In this document: piece by piece, positions 16,260 through 24,776 of the stretch | Numbering within the stretch: the first letter of the stretch is position 1 | How the letters are laid out: each line of letters opens with the position of its first letter | Source: JABMMZ01 sp964505065 | Lineage (GTDB): Bacteria > Bacteroidota > Bacteroidia > NS11-12g > UBA955 | Direction of reading: 5' to 3' | DNA length: 64,000 bases | Assembly (NCBI GenBank): GCA_964505065.1 | Contig: CAZDGF010000006.1 | Coordinates: 1-64,000 of the forward strand | Made by a program: the position numbers and the translations under genes | Notes under the pieces: generated by a model | Databases searched by the model: none | Seen by the model: the letters and a program-made list of their open reading frames with translations, nothing else | What the model was told of the DNA's origin: nothing

Positions 16260-17471
16260 TTGAATACCACAGAACCCAATAAGATAATAGCCGAAAGGTT
16301 AAATCGCATATCAGAATCGGAAACCATAGCCATGGCAAAGCTTGGCAGAGCCTTAAAAGCCGAAGGTAAAGACATTATTAGCCTTAGTTTTGGCGAGCCC
16401 GATTTTTTTACTCCTGCACATATTAAACAAGCTGCAATTGATGCTATAAACAATAATCAAACTTTTTATACCCCTGTGGCAGGTATTCCAGAGCTAAAGG
16501 AGGCTGTAAAAACAAAATTTAAGCGAGATAATGGCTTGGATTATAATACCGACCAAATTGTGGTAAGCACAGGGGCAAAAAATTCTATTATGAATGCCGT
16601 TCTTGCTCTTATAAACAAAGGCGATGAAGTAATAATTCCTCGCCCATTTTGGGTTAGCTATGCCGATATGGTAAACCTTGCAAATGGTGTAAATGTTTAC
16701 ATTGATACAACCATAGAAACAGATTATAAAATTAGCCCTGCCCAATTAGAAGCTGCTATAACGCCAAGAACAAAATTGTTTATGTTTAGCAGTCCTAATA
16801 ATCCGAGTGGTATGGTATATAGCCATAGCGAGTTGGAGGCTTTGGCAGCAGTATTTGAAAGCCACCCACAAGTGTATATTATTAGCGATGAAATATACGA
16901 GCATATAAATTTTGAAAGCAAGCATACAAGTATTGCAAGTTTTGGCTCGTTAATTAATAGAACAATAACTGTAAATGGTGTATCAAAGGCTTTTGCTATG
17001 ACAGGCTGGCGCATAGGCTATATAGGCACAACAAAAGAAATAGCTTATGCTTGCGAAAAATTGCAAAGCCAATTTACAAGCGGCACAAATGCCATAGCGC
17101 AAAGAGCAAGTATAGCCGCACTTTTGGGCGATATGACACCTACTTTAGAAATGGTAAAAGCTTTTAACAAACGTAGAGATTTATGCCTTGAAATTTTAAA
17201 AGATATAAAAGGCTTAAAACTGAATAAACCCGATGGGGCTTTTTATCTTTTTCCAGATGTAAGTTATTTTTATGGCAAAAGTTTAAATGGCAAAACCATT
17301 AACAACTCGCAAGATTTGTGTATGTATTTTTTAAACGAGGTATATGTGGTAACTGTGGCTGGCAGTGCTTTTGGTAATGATAATTGCATTCGTTTTTCGT
17401 ATGCCACAAGCGAGGAAAACCTAACAAAAGCCATGCACAGAATAAAAGAGGCTTTAGAAAAATTACAATAA
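16260..17471 (+). CDS. Class I/II PLP-dependent aminotransferase, aspartate aminotransferase-like
   Basis: A 403-residue aminotransferase. It interconverts an amino acid and a 2-oxo acid, most likely aspartate and oxaloacetate with glutamate as partner. Typical blocks: ISLSFGEPDFFTP near the N-terminus, the NPSGMVYS substrate region, SDEIYEH, and the Schiff-base lysine in VSKAFAMTGWRIGY (Lys243). FSSPNNPSG and IRFSYATSEE near the end hold the PLP-phosphate and carboxylate contacts. The start is a TTG; the next in-frame ATG would cut into the conserved N-terminal arm, and the promoter at 16226-16233 fits the TTG. Twelve bases upstream of the heptose kinase gene, so probably co-transcribed. The exact substrate is not certain. 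Confidence 0.92.
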   Translation: MNTTEPNKIIAERLNRISESETIAMAKLGRALKAEGKDIISLSFGEPDFFTPAHIKQAAIDAINNNQTFYTPVAGIPELKEAVKTKFKRDNGLDYNTDQIVVSTGAKNSIMNAVLALINKGDEVIIPRPFWVSYADMVNLANGVNVYIDTTIETDYKISPAQLEAAITPRTKLFMFSSPNNPSGMVYSHSELEALAAVFESHPQVYIISDEIYEHINFESKHTSIASFGSLINRTITVNGVSKAFAMTGWRIGYIGTTKEIAYACEKLQSQFTSGTNAIAQRASIAALLGDMTPTLEMVKAFNKRRDLCLEILKDIKGLKLNKPDGAFYLFPDVSYFYGKSLNGKTINNSQDLCMYFLNEVYVVTVAGSAFGNDNCIRFSYATSEENLTKAMHRIKEALEKLQ

Positions 17472-17483
17472 TCCAATTTAACA

Positions 17484-18452
17484 ATGCAGGAATTAATCTA
17501 TTCGTTTAAAAACAAAAAAGTATTGATAGTGGGCGATGTAATGGTAGATGCCTATATTATTGGTAAGGTTGATAGAATTTCGCCCGAGGCACCAGTACCT
17601 GTTGTAAATATTGAAAAAAAAGAAAGCCGATTGGGAGGCGCAGCCAATGTAGCTTTGAATATAGCAGCCCTCAATGCAATACCTATTTTATGCTCTGTAA
17701 TTGGCAATGATACAGAGGGAACAGAACTTATAGAAATATTGAACCAACAGCATTTGCCTATTTCTGGCATTATTCAATCTAACAAAAGAAAAACAACCAC
17801 TAAAACCAGAATATTGGGCAATAAACACCAATTGCTAAGAATAGACAACGAAATTACAACTGATTTAGAAGATACAGAAAACCAACAATTGATAGCTAAT
17901 TTTACCCAACATTTAGCAAATTGCGATGTGGTAATATTAGAAGATTACAACAAAGGTGTTTTAAACGAAAAAAATATTCCAATATTAATTGAATTAGCCA
18001 ATAAAGCGGGTATTCCTATTGCTGTAGACCCAAAGAAAAATAATTTTTTAGCGTATAAAAATGTTACGCTTTTTAAACCCAATTTAAAAGAGATAAAAGA
18101 GGGGCTAAATACCGAGAAAAACTTAAAGGAGCAAAGCAACTTAAAAGAAGCGGTAGAGGTATTGCACCATACATTGCAAAATACTTATACAATGGTAACC
18201 CTTAGCGAAGATGGGGTAATGATAACCGACCATAAGCATTACGAAGTAATACCTGCCCATATTAGGCATATTGCCGATGTAAGCGGAGCAGGAGATACTG
18301 TTATAAGTGTTGCCTCATTATGCCTTGCCTGCGGTGCAGATATGAAAACTACTGCTGCATTGGCAAATTTAGCTGGCGGCTTGGTATGCGAAGAAAATGG
18401 CGTTGTACCAATTGATATTCAAAAATTGATAGCTGAAGCGCAATTGGTATAA
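17484..18452 (+). CDS. rfaE1: D-glycero-beta-D-manno-heptose 7-phosphate kinase (PfkB family)
   Basis: A 322-residue carbohydrate kinase like the N-terminal domain of HldE (RfaE domain I). It phosphorylates heptose 7-phosphate at C1 in ADP-heptose synthesis for lipopolysaccharide. Visible marks: VLIVGDVMVDAYIIGKVDRISPEAPVPV split over the N-terminus, RLGGAANVALN, and the PfkB signature DVSGAGDT with catalytic Asp271. The C-terminal nucleotidyltransferase domain of fused HldE is absent, as expected for the split form. Its stop lies four bases from the stop of the convergent VWA gene. Confidence 0.9.
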   Translation: MQELIYSFKNKKVLIVGDVMVDAYIIGKVDRISPEAPVPVVNIEKKESRLGGAANVALNIAALNAIPILCSVIGNDTEGTELIEILNQQHLPISGIIQSNKRKTTTKTRILGNKHQLLRIDNEITTDLEDTENQQLIANFTQHLANCDVVILEDYNKGVLNEKNIPILIELANKAGIPIAVDPKKNNFLAYKNVTLFKPNLKEIKEGLNTEKNLKEQSNLKEAVEVLHHTLQNTYTMVTLSEDGVMITDHKHYEVIPAHIRHIADVSGAGDTVISVASLCLACGADMKTTAALANLAGGLVCEENGVVPIDIQKLIAEAQLV

Positions 18453-18456
18453 GCAT

Positions 18457-19590
18457 TTAATTTTTCAAAAATACAAAACCAACAGTAGCCGCTTGTTCAA
18501 TAATAGCTTGTACTAAAGCATCGCCCAGTGTTTTTTCTTTTGGTATATTTGTAGTGGTTTTTATGGTTCTAATATAATCTTCTCGCTTTTTATTTAGTTC
18601 TACTATTTCTTTTGAGTAGCCAGTTCTTTTATTCGTGTTTTGGGTTACTATCTTTTTTTTCTCATCTGCTGTTCTGCCTTTTAGTTCTGTTGGTAGCTCC
18701 TCGTCTTTTGCTTTTTCTAAAAAAGTAGTATCAGCAGCCACTTTATCCGAAACATCCCATTTGGCATTGTCGTACGTTTTACTCGATTTTGAAACAGCCC
18801 TTTTCATTTTTACCGATTTATTCATTTTTAAAGAATTGTTATCCTGCATTATTTGATTAGATTTATAAGAAGCACCTGCATAGCCATAAGCCCAATAGGT
18901 TTTATTTAAACTATCGTTTAGGTTAAGAATTAAGCTATCGTAAGGTGTTGCTATATCCTCTGCTTGCAAATTGCTATTGATAAAAAAATATTTGCCTTTG
19001 CCTTTATCTGCCCCATCTTTCCAATATTGAAACACACCTGTTGCCGAGTCGCCACAATGTATGGTATTGATAAATATCTTTTTTTCGTAAGCATTGGTAC
19101 AGGCGGTTCTATAATCAATTTTACCTTGGTTAAAAGGCTCGTTTCCTGCAATAAAAATAACACGGTAAATACTATCGCTACCTCGCCATTGTAGTTCTTG
19201 TAAGCTTGTTTGAATTACATTTCCACAATACTCATCGCCACCATTGGTAGTAAGTCCAAAAAGAATTTCGGAAATGGTATCTAAATCGTTGGTGTAATCG
19301 AGCAAGCGTTTTACATAGCCTTTATTGGCATCGTTTCCTGTTCTGCCATATTCGTAAAGTGCTATTTCGAGTTTTGCAGATTGGTTGTTTTTTTGCGCTT
19401 TGGCTACTTGGTTTACAATGGTCCAAAGTTCGCTTTTGGCTTGGTTTATAAGCCCATCCATACTATTGCTTACATCTAAAAGCAATGCCAATTGAATAAT
19501 GTTTTCAGAAGATTTTGTTTCGTTAATGTTTGTTTGGGCTTGACTAAATTTAACCGTTAAAATAAGTAAAAGCGTTAAGTAATATTTCAT
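18457..19590 (-). CDS. Exported von Willebrand factor A domain protein
   Basis: A 377-residue protein with a signal peptide (residues 1-18, cleavage after FSQAQ). The VWA domain (about residues 28-230) begins with IIQLALLLDVSNSMDG, a complete DxSxS MIDAS motif for a divalent metal. It also has a TTNGGDEYCG segment in which Thr and Asp complete the site. The C-terminal third is charged and likely helical (KELVEL/KREDYIRTIK type), with a hydrophobic end. Protein-binding role inferred; no partner in the neighbourhood. Separate transcription from the upstream divergent transglycosylase. Confidence 0.85.
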   Translation of the reverse strand: MKYYLTLLLILTVKFSQAQTNINETKSSENIIQLALLLDVSNSMDGLINQAKSELWTIVNQVAKAQKNNQSAKLEIALYEYGRTGNDANKGYVKRLLDYTNDLDTISEILFGLTTNGGDEYCGNVIQTSLQELQWRGSDSIYRVIFIAGNEPFNQGKIDYRTACTNAYEKKIFINTIHCGDSATGVFQYWKDGADKGKGKYFFINSNLQAEDIATPYDSLILNLNDSLNKTYWAYGYAGASYKSNQIMQDNNSLKMNKSVKMKRAVSKSSKTYDNAKWDVSDKVAADTTFLEKAKDEELPTELKGRTADEKKKIVTQNTNKRTGYSKEIVELNKKREDYIRTIKTTTNIPKEKTLGDALVQAIIEQAATVGFVFLKN

Positions 19591-19684
19591 ATTTTTTTTA
19601 TTTTTGATAGTATAAATACCATAAACGCATAAAAGGTAAACATATTGTGTAAAAAAAATTTCAATGCAATTTATAATATTTAAT

Positions 19685-19692
19685 TACTTTTG
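19685..19692 (+). promoter_or_regulatory. -7 element before the transglycosylase operon
   Basis: TACTTTTG matches TAnnTTTG, 33 bases before ATG 19726. TTTC at 19659-19662 is a possible -33 element with a 22-base spacer. The rest of the 135-bp divergent intergenic region holds nothing else I recognise. Confidence 0.6.
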
Positions 19693-19725
19693 AAAGTTAT
19701 CTAAAAGTAACACCTTTTTAATTCA

Positions 19726-20961
19726 ATGAAATTTAAACAAATTTTAACCTTATTCTTTTTTTTTATAACTCTCAATACGTATTCAAATCCTGTTGATTCA
19801 AGTTTTTTGAAAGACCCATTTTATATTAAACTGACTAAAACCAATAGCCAAATTCCACTTTTTTTTAATGAGCAGGTAAGAAAGCAAATAGGTGTGTATA
19901 TCCGAAACACCAACAATTATACATCATTGCTTTTAGGCAAAACACAATATTTTTACAATTTATATTCACCAAAATTTACAGAGGCAGGTGTGCCATTGCA
20001 ATTGTTTTTAATTAGTGCTGTGGTTAGCGAGAGTAATCCTACTTTTATACATACAGATGGCGCAAGTGGGCAATGGGCATTGAGCTATGCTATGGCTAAA
20101 AAATATAATTTAACCACCAATAGCTATGTAGATGAAAGAAGAAATCCTAAAAAAAGCAGCGAGGCAGCTGCACAATATTTTAAAGATTTGAACCTTATAT
20201 ATATGGATTGGCTAAAAACTTTGGCAGCCTTTAGAAGCGGTCCAATAAATATGAATATGGCAATTCATAGAACAAATAAGCAATTAGACTACACCAAAAT
20301 ACACCCAAATTTGCCTTTAGATTATCAAAATATAACCGAAAATTATATGGCTTTTTGGTATATATGGAACTACCATACAGAGCATAAAATTTTACCCATA
20401 AAATACAAATTGCCCGATACAGATACTGTTCAAGTTCAAAAGGAAATTAGTTTATCATCTATTGCTTTTCAATTAAATATTTTAGAAGAAACGCTAAAAC
20501 AAACCAACTCGGAATTACGCATAGGCATTATGCCTACAAGTTTTAATACTACTGGATTAAAATTACCAAAAGAAAAAATAACAGAATACCATGATAAACT
20601 TTTGATACTTTTTCCGCCACCACCTGTAGATACTGTTATTAAAGATTCTGTTTTGCTTTTTAACCAAAACAATATAAAACCACATGTAGAAATAACAACA
20701 GATGAAGACGATAGACCAACGGCTGCAAATACTAAAACGACTATAATTTATACAGTTAAAAAAGGAGATGGTTTGCTGTTAATTGCCGATTTATTTGACT
20801 GTAGAGTAAGTGATATTCGCAAATGGAATGGCATGAAAAAAGATGCCATTTACAGTGGGCAAAAACTAAAAATACAAGTGCCTAAAAAGAAAGTAGCCGA
20901 ATACAAAAAGATAAACAAGCTTACAGCAGCACAAAAGAAAAAATTAGCCAAAAGAAGTTAA
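19726..20961 (+). CDS. MltD-like lytic transglycosylase with C-terminal LysM
   Basis: A 411-residue exported protein (signal peptide 1-20). Residues about 90-240 form an SLT-type lytic transglycosylase domain, which cleaves the MurNAc-GlcNAc bond with 1,6-anhydro product. The expected catalytic Glu is in VVSESNP, followed by GASGQWALSYAMAKKYNL, VDERRNPKKSSEAAAQYFKDL and AAFRSGPINM. Each block is recognisable but diverged from the usual ESGFNP and GAxGLWQ. A single LysM peptidoglycan-binding repeat lies near the end (YTVKKGDGLLLIADLF...NGMKKDAIYSGQKLKI), then a Lys-rich tail. First gene of a three-gene run with two more exported proteins. Confidence 0.88.
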   Translation: MKFKQILTLFFFFITLNTYSNPVDSSFLKDPFYIKLTKTNSQIPLFFNEQVRKQIGVYIRNTNNYTSLLLGKTQYFYNLYSPKFTEAGVPLQLFLISAVVSESNPTFIHTDGASGQWALSYAMAKKYNLTTNSYVDERRNPKKSSEAAAQYFKDLNLIYMDWLKTLAAFRSGPINMNMAIHRTNKQLDYTKIHPNLPLDYQNITENYMAFWYIWNYHTEHKILPIKYKLPDTDTVQVQKEISLSSIAFQLNILEETLKQTNSELRIGIMPTSFNTTGLKLPKEKITEYHDKLLILFPPPPVDTVIKDSVLLFNQNNIKPHVEITTDEDDRPTAANTKTTIIYTVKKGDGLLLIADLFDCRVSDIRKWNGMKKDAIYSGQKLKIQVPKKKVAEYKKINKLTAAQKKKLAKRS

Positions 20962-20966
20962 GAAAA

Positions 20967-21602
20967 ATGAAAAAAAATACTTTTAAAATACTTTCTATTT
21001 TAGTTGTTTTCTTTCTATTTTCTTGTAATAATAGCATTAAAACAGAATCAGAAAATACAGAAGAAAAGCCAACAGTTAGTCAATCTAATTTTAGCCAACA
21101 AATAAATGCTGCAAGGGCAGGAAAGAACAAATACATAATTGAGCAAAATATTATAGAAGCAGATAAAATAAAAGATTTTAAGGGCTTAAATTATTTTGAG
21201 CCTGATAGCAATTATGTGGTAAATGCAGAAATTAAATTTTTAAACCCTGAAAAAATTATATTTAAAACTGCTACAGAAAGAGAACCCATTTATTACACAT
21301 TTTGTACACTTACTTTTAAATTGAATAATGCTACGCATACTTTAACGGCATACAGCACAGAAAAAGAAAATGTTACAGATTTATTTATCCCTTTTAAAGA
21401 TAGCACCAATAAAATAAGTACTTATGGAGGAGGGCGTTATTTAGAGTTAAAATACCGCAACGAAAAAAGCAATTTTATCATAGATTTTAATTACGCTTTT
21501 ATTCCTTATTGCCACTATAATAAAAGCTATAGTTGCCCTTTTGTACCCGCAGAAAATTGGCTTAAAACTTCTATTTATGCAGGTGAAAAAAAATTATATT
21601 AA
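20967..21602 (+). CDS. DUF1684-family lipoprotein
   Basis: A 211-residue lipoprotein: the signal peptide ends FLFSC with Cys20. The body fits DUF1684 (PF07920): FKGLNYFEPDSNY, the STYGGGRYLELKY block (about residues 145-158), DFNYAFIPYCHYNKSY and SCPFVPAENWLKTSIYAGEK at the C-terminus. The family is widespread in Bacteroidota and actinobacteria and has no established activity. It begins five bases after the transglycosylase stop and its end overlaps the next gene, so all three are likely one operon. Confidence 0.88.
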   Translation: MKKNTFKILSILVVFFLFSCNNSIKTESENTEEKPTVSQSNFSQQINAARAGKNKYIIEQNIIEADKIKDFKGLNYFEPDSNYVVNAEIKFLNPEKIIFKTATEREPIYYTFCTLTFKLNNATHTLTAYSTEKENVTDLFIPFKDSTNKISTYGGGRYLELKYRNEKSNFIIDFNYAFIPYCHYNKSYSCPFVPAENWLKTSIYAGEKKLY

Positions 21603-22065
21603 GATTTTAATTTTATGCTTATTTACAACACTTGGCAAAATTAGTGTTTGCCAAGCCCAAACAGCCTACATGCTTGCCTTTACCTGTAAAGACGGCACTG
21701 TTACAACTTTTAAAAACAAAGAAAAAATAACTTTTAGAGATTCTTTAGACAATGTATTTTCAGGCAAAATATATCTTATTAACGATTCACAATTTTTGTT
21801 TCTTAATTTTTATAATGAATTAACAACTGATACCTTATCTATTAATAAGATTTTTTCAATTTTTTTAAAATCTAAACAGCCAGTTACGCCTCGAAGAACC
21901 ATTCCCGCAAGTTTATTTATTGTAGGGTTTCCATGGACAACGCCTGTTTTTTTAATCATTAATACACTAAACCCCATTAAAAATAAAAAGATGCGTTATA
22001 AAATTACATATTCAGAAATTTTTAGACCCGATTTTAGTGTAAAGGTAATTGCAACTTCCGAATAA
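21577..22065 (+). CDS. Exported protein of unknown function
   Basis: About 162 residues. The frame is open from 21541, but the signal peptide (KKNYIKILILCLFTTLGK, cleavage near SVCQAQ) fits starts at ATG 21577 or GTG 21583, both inside the end of the DUF1684 gene. A beta-rich stretch (TCKDGTVTTFKNKEKITF) follows, then a hydrophobic segment (ASLFIVGFPWTTPVFLIINTL, about residues 110-130) that may be a second membrane helix. No family recognised. Overlap suggests translational coupling with the upstream gene. Confidence 0.6.
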   Translation: MQVKKNYIKILILCLFTTLGKISVCQAQTAYMLAFTCKDGTVTTFKNKEKITFRDSLDNVFSGKIYLINDSQFLFLNFYNELTTDTLSINKIFSIFLKSKQPVTPRRTIPASLFIVGFPWTTPVFLIINTLNPIKNKKMRYKITYSEIFRPDFSVKVIATSE

Positions 22066-22070
22066 TATTC

Positions 22071-22352
22071 TTAAAAATTTGGCAATTTTTTATCTAAAAA
22101 AAATGTACCAAATGGCAATAAAGACAATACCATTGCTACAAAAGCTTGCTTAAAAGTTACAAACTTTTTTAAGAAAAAAGAAAGCAACATAGCAGAATAT
22201 AGTACAAACAATGCGCCATGCAGATAGCCCATTATGCCAACAGCCAAAGGCATTTGCCAAATATATTTTAAAGGCATAGCTATAAAAAGTAGTATCAAAT
22301 AAGATACGCCTTCAATATGTCCAACGGTTATAAAGTTTTTTCTTGTGTTCAT
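22071..22352 (-). CDS. DUF3817 integral membrane protein
   Basis: A 93-residue protein with three transmembrane helices and the DUF3817 (PF12823) pattern: GHIEGVSYLILLFIAMPLKY, then GIMGYLHGALFVLYSAMLL, then a final helix. Function unknown; the family is often found beside transporters or in small operons. Its start overlaps the stop of the DUF1015 gene by four bases, so it is the last gene of the serC-serA-DUF1015 run. Confidence 0.85.
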   Translation of the reverse strand: MNTRKNFITVGHIEGVSYLILLFIAMPLKYIWQMPLAVGIMGYLHGALFVLYSAMLLSFFLKKFVTFKQAFVAMVLSLLPFGTFFLDKKLPNF

Positions 22353-23557
22353 ACCAATTGTACAGTTAAGCCTGTTCTTAATTTTGGTTCTATATAAGTG
22401 CTTTTGGGAGGCATTATCAATTGCTCATCGGCAATGGTAAATACCTCCTCTATTTTGCAAGGAAATACAGTAAATACAATATCAAAATGGTGGTTTTCTA
22501 CTTGTTTTTGAATAGCATTTATTTCGGCATTGCCTTTTATAAATGTTAATTGGTTGTCTGTTTTAGAGTCGGTAATTTCTAATATTTCATTAAAAACATA
22601 TTTTTCAAGAATAGAAACATCAAGTTTTTCTACTGCATTGGGGTTTTCTAATTTACCCATAAATTCTAATTGATACCAGCCTGAGCGGGTGCACAGTCCA
22701 AATTGATTGGGTTTGGTTGGGGTAAAAGCTGAAACCACTTTAGTGGTTTTAAAATTTAAGTTTAACTGTGCTAAAAAATCTTGTAGATTGAAATTATTTT
22801 TACACTTATAGGCTCTGTAAAAGCTATCTATATGCAAATGATTGGCAGGTACAACACACGCTAAATATCCGCCATCATTGTTGCCATTGTTTCTATAAAA
22901 ACCAGCACAAGCAGCACTTCTGTGGTGTCCATCGGCAATATAAAAATCAGAAAGTTGGCTATATGCTTGTTGAAATTCTGAAATTAAAGTTTGTTCATTC
23001 ACTTTATAAATTAAATGCTGCCTGCCTACTTCATCTGTAAAATCTACATCGGCTGTATTATTGGCTATTACTTTAAATAATAAATTTTCAATTTCTGAAT
23101 TGGCATGATGGGTTAAAAGCACAGGTTCGCCAATGGCTCCAGAAATGCTGATATGTTCTATCAATTGGTTTTCTTTTTCTGTTAAAGTGTTTTCGTGTAC
23201 TTTAATTTTGCCTTTATAATAATCTGACGCAGCTACATTGCATATCACACCCAAATAAGTAAAATTTGTTTTTGTGTTAATTTGTTGATACACATAAAAA
23301 GTGTTTTCATCTTCAACTACCATTGTGCCGTTGGCTATAAATTTTTGAAGTATATCGTTTGCAAACTGAAAATGCTTTTCAGGATTTTTATCTTCGCCAA
23401 ATTTTAAATATGGTTTTACAACTTGCAAATACGTTTGCGGATTGTTCATTACCATTTCTGTTTGAGCACGTTTATCATCTATGTGGGTATTTGCACTCAC
23501 AATTAGTTCTATACCTGCGGCAGGCATTAAGGCTTTAAATGGGTATATGTTTGGCAC
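22349..23557 (-). CDS. DUF1015-family protein
   Basis: A 402-residue cytosolic protein of the DUF1015 (PF06245) family. Marks: the N-terminal IYPFKALMP start, YVYQQ, the invariant DGHHRSAA motif near residue 215, and a C-terminal region of mixed sheets. The family lies next to serA and serC in many bacteria and is suspected of a role linked to serine metabolism, but no reaction is established. Here it follows serA after 90 bp that contain a strong hairpin, so it may be partly uncoupled from serA. Confidence 0.9.
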   Translation of the reverse strand: MPNIYPFKALMPAAGIELIVSANTHIDDKRAQTEMVMNNPQTYLQVVKPYLKFGEDKNPEKHFQFANDILQKFIANGTMVVEDENTFYVYQQINTKTNFTYLGVICNVAASDYYKGKIKVHENTLTEKENQLIEHISISGAIGEPVLLTHHANSEIENLLFKVIANNTADVDFTDEVGRQHLIYKVNEQTLISEFQQAYSQLSDFYIADGHHRSAACAGFYRNNGNNDGGYLACVVPANHLHIDSFYRAYKCKNNFNLQDFLAQLNLNFKTTKVVSAFTPTKPNQFGLCTRSGWYQLEFMGKLENPNAVEKLDVSILEKYVFNEILEITDSKTDNQLTFIKGNAEINAIQKQVENHHFDIVFTVFPCKIEEVFTIADEQLIMPPKSTYIEPKLRTGLTVQLV

Positions 23558-23600
23558 TATTTAAAATTTTTGATTTTAAGAATTTTGGATTTTTGATTTT

Positions 23601-23645
23601 AAGTTACTTCGTTCATTGAGCTTGTCGAAATGAACGAAGTAACTT
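23601..23645. terminator. 17-bp perfect hairpin between serA and DUF1015
   Basis: The arms AAGTTACTTCGTTCATT (23601-23617) and AATGAACGAAGTAACTT (23629-23645) pair completely around an 11-base loop containing GCTTGTCGA. It begins two bases after the serA stop. The arm-loop sequence belongs to a kind of palindrome found dispersed in many Bacteroidota. It could attenuate read-through from serA into the DUF1015 gene. Confidence 0.8.
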
Positions 23646-23647
23646 TT

Positions 23648-24601
23648 TTAGCCAAAAAAATTAATTATTTGTTCAGCCATTTCATCGCCAATGCGTTTTT
23701 GAGCTTCTGCTGTGCTTGCACCTATATGTGGTGAAAGCGACACATTGCGCAATTTTAAAATATCACCATTTACGGGTGGTTCTTTTTCAAAAACATCTGT
23801 ACCTGCATAGGCTAAATGTCCGCTGTTGAGGGCTTCTATCAAATCGGCTTCGCATACCACACCCCCACGTGCGCAGTTTATCAAACCTGCACCTTTTTTC
23901 ATCATTGCTAATTCTGTTTTAGCTATTACATAACCTTGCCCACCTGGAATATGTAAAGTAACAAAATCTGCTTGTTTCAATACTTCTTCTTTACTTATGG
24001 TTTTTATTGTTTTTGAAATTGTAGGAATAGCAGCTTTAGGATGAAAAGTAATTTCAACAGTTCCTTCGCTCATCATTGGGTCGTAGGCAATTACATTCAT
24101 ACCCAAGCCGTAAGCCATACGGGCGGTTTCTCTGCCTATTCTGCCAAAACCCAATATGCCTAAAGTTTTTCCTTTAAGCTCTACACCTGCCGAGGCTACT
24201 TTTTTCAATTCATTGAATTGCGAAATACCATTTTCAGGCATTTCTCTGTTGGTGTATTGCAGCAATCTGCAAATAGAAAACAAATGTGCAAATACCAATT
24301 CGGCAACACTTGTGCTACTTGCTGCTGGCGTGTTTACAACGGCTACACCTTTTTCTTTGGCATAGGTTGTATCAATATTATCGAGCCCTACGCCTGCTCT
24401 GCCTACCAATTTTAAATTTGTGGCTGCATCAAAAATTTCTTTGGTTACCTTGGTAGCACTGCGCACCAAAAGCACATCAAATTCATTTATTCTTGAAGCT
24501 AATTCCTCTTGAGCTATTTTTTGCGTTTGAATGCTAAAGCCTTTGGCTTCTAAAGCTATTTTTGCGCTTTCGTCTATGCCATCATTTGCTAATATTTTCA
24601 T
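23648..24601 (-). CDS. serA: D-3-phosphoglycerate dehydrogenase
   Basis: A 317-residue 2-hydroxyacid dehydrogenase that oxidises 3-phosphoglycerate with NAD+, the first step of serine synthesis. Marks: RSATKVTKE and GRAGVGLDNID in the substrate domain, the NAD-binding fingerprint GFGRIGRETA (about residue 150), NCARGGVVCEADL with the catalytic Arg, DVFEKEPP with Glu, and SPHIGAST with His. The ACT regulatory domain of long SerA forms is absent, as in other short Bacteroidota enzymes. Downstream of serC on the same strand. Confidence 0.95.
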   Translation of the reverse strand: MKILANDGIDESAKIALEAKGFSIQTQKIAQEELASRINEFDVLLVRSATKVTKEIFDAATNLKLVGRAGVGLDNIDTTYAKEKGVAVVNTPAASSTSVAELVFAHLFSICRLLQYTNREMPENGISQFNELKKVASAGVELKGKTLGILGFGRIGRETARMAYGLGMNVIAYDPMMSEGTVEITFHPKAAIPTISKTIKTISKEEVLKQADFVTLHIPGGQGYVIAKTELAMMKKGAGLINCARGGVVCEADLIEALNSGHLAYAGTDVFEKEPPVNGDILKLRNVSLSPHIGASTAEAQKRIGDEMAEQIINFFG

Positions 24602-24776
24602 TGGTGTTTGGTGTTATGGGGTTTGGGAGTTATGGGGTTTGGAGTTTTGGTGTTTTGGAGGGAGAGGTTAAGGTATTGTGAAGTTATGGAGTTTAAAATC
24701 GTTTTTTCAAAACTTCAGTCATCATAACTTCGGTCTTCAATTCTTCTGTCTTCAAAACCCCAGTCTTCAAAAAAGT
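24602..24776. other. Low-complexity spacer between serC and serA
   Basis: A 175-bp spacer made of degenerate short repeats. Plus strand 24605-24660 repeats GTTATGGGGTTTGG-like words, and 24715-24775 repeats CTTCAGTC/CTTCGGTC words. No gene, no clear terminator. The repeats look like slippage products. Confidence 0.6.
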
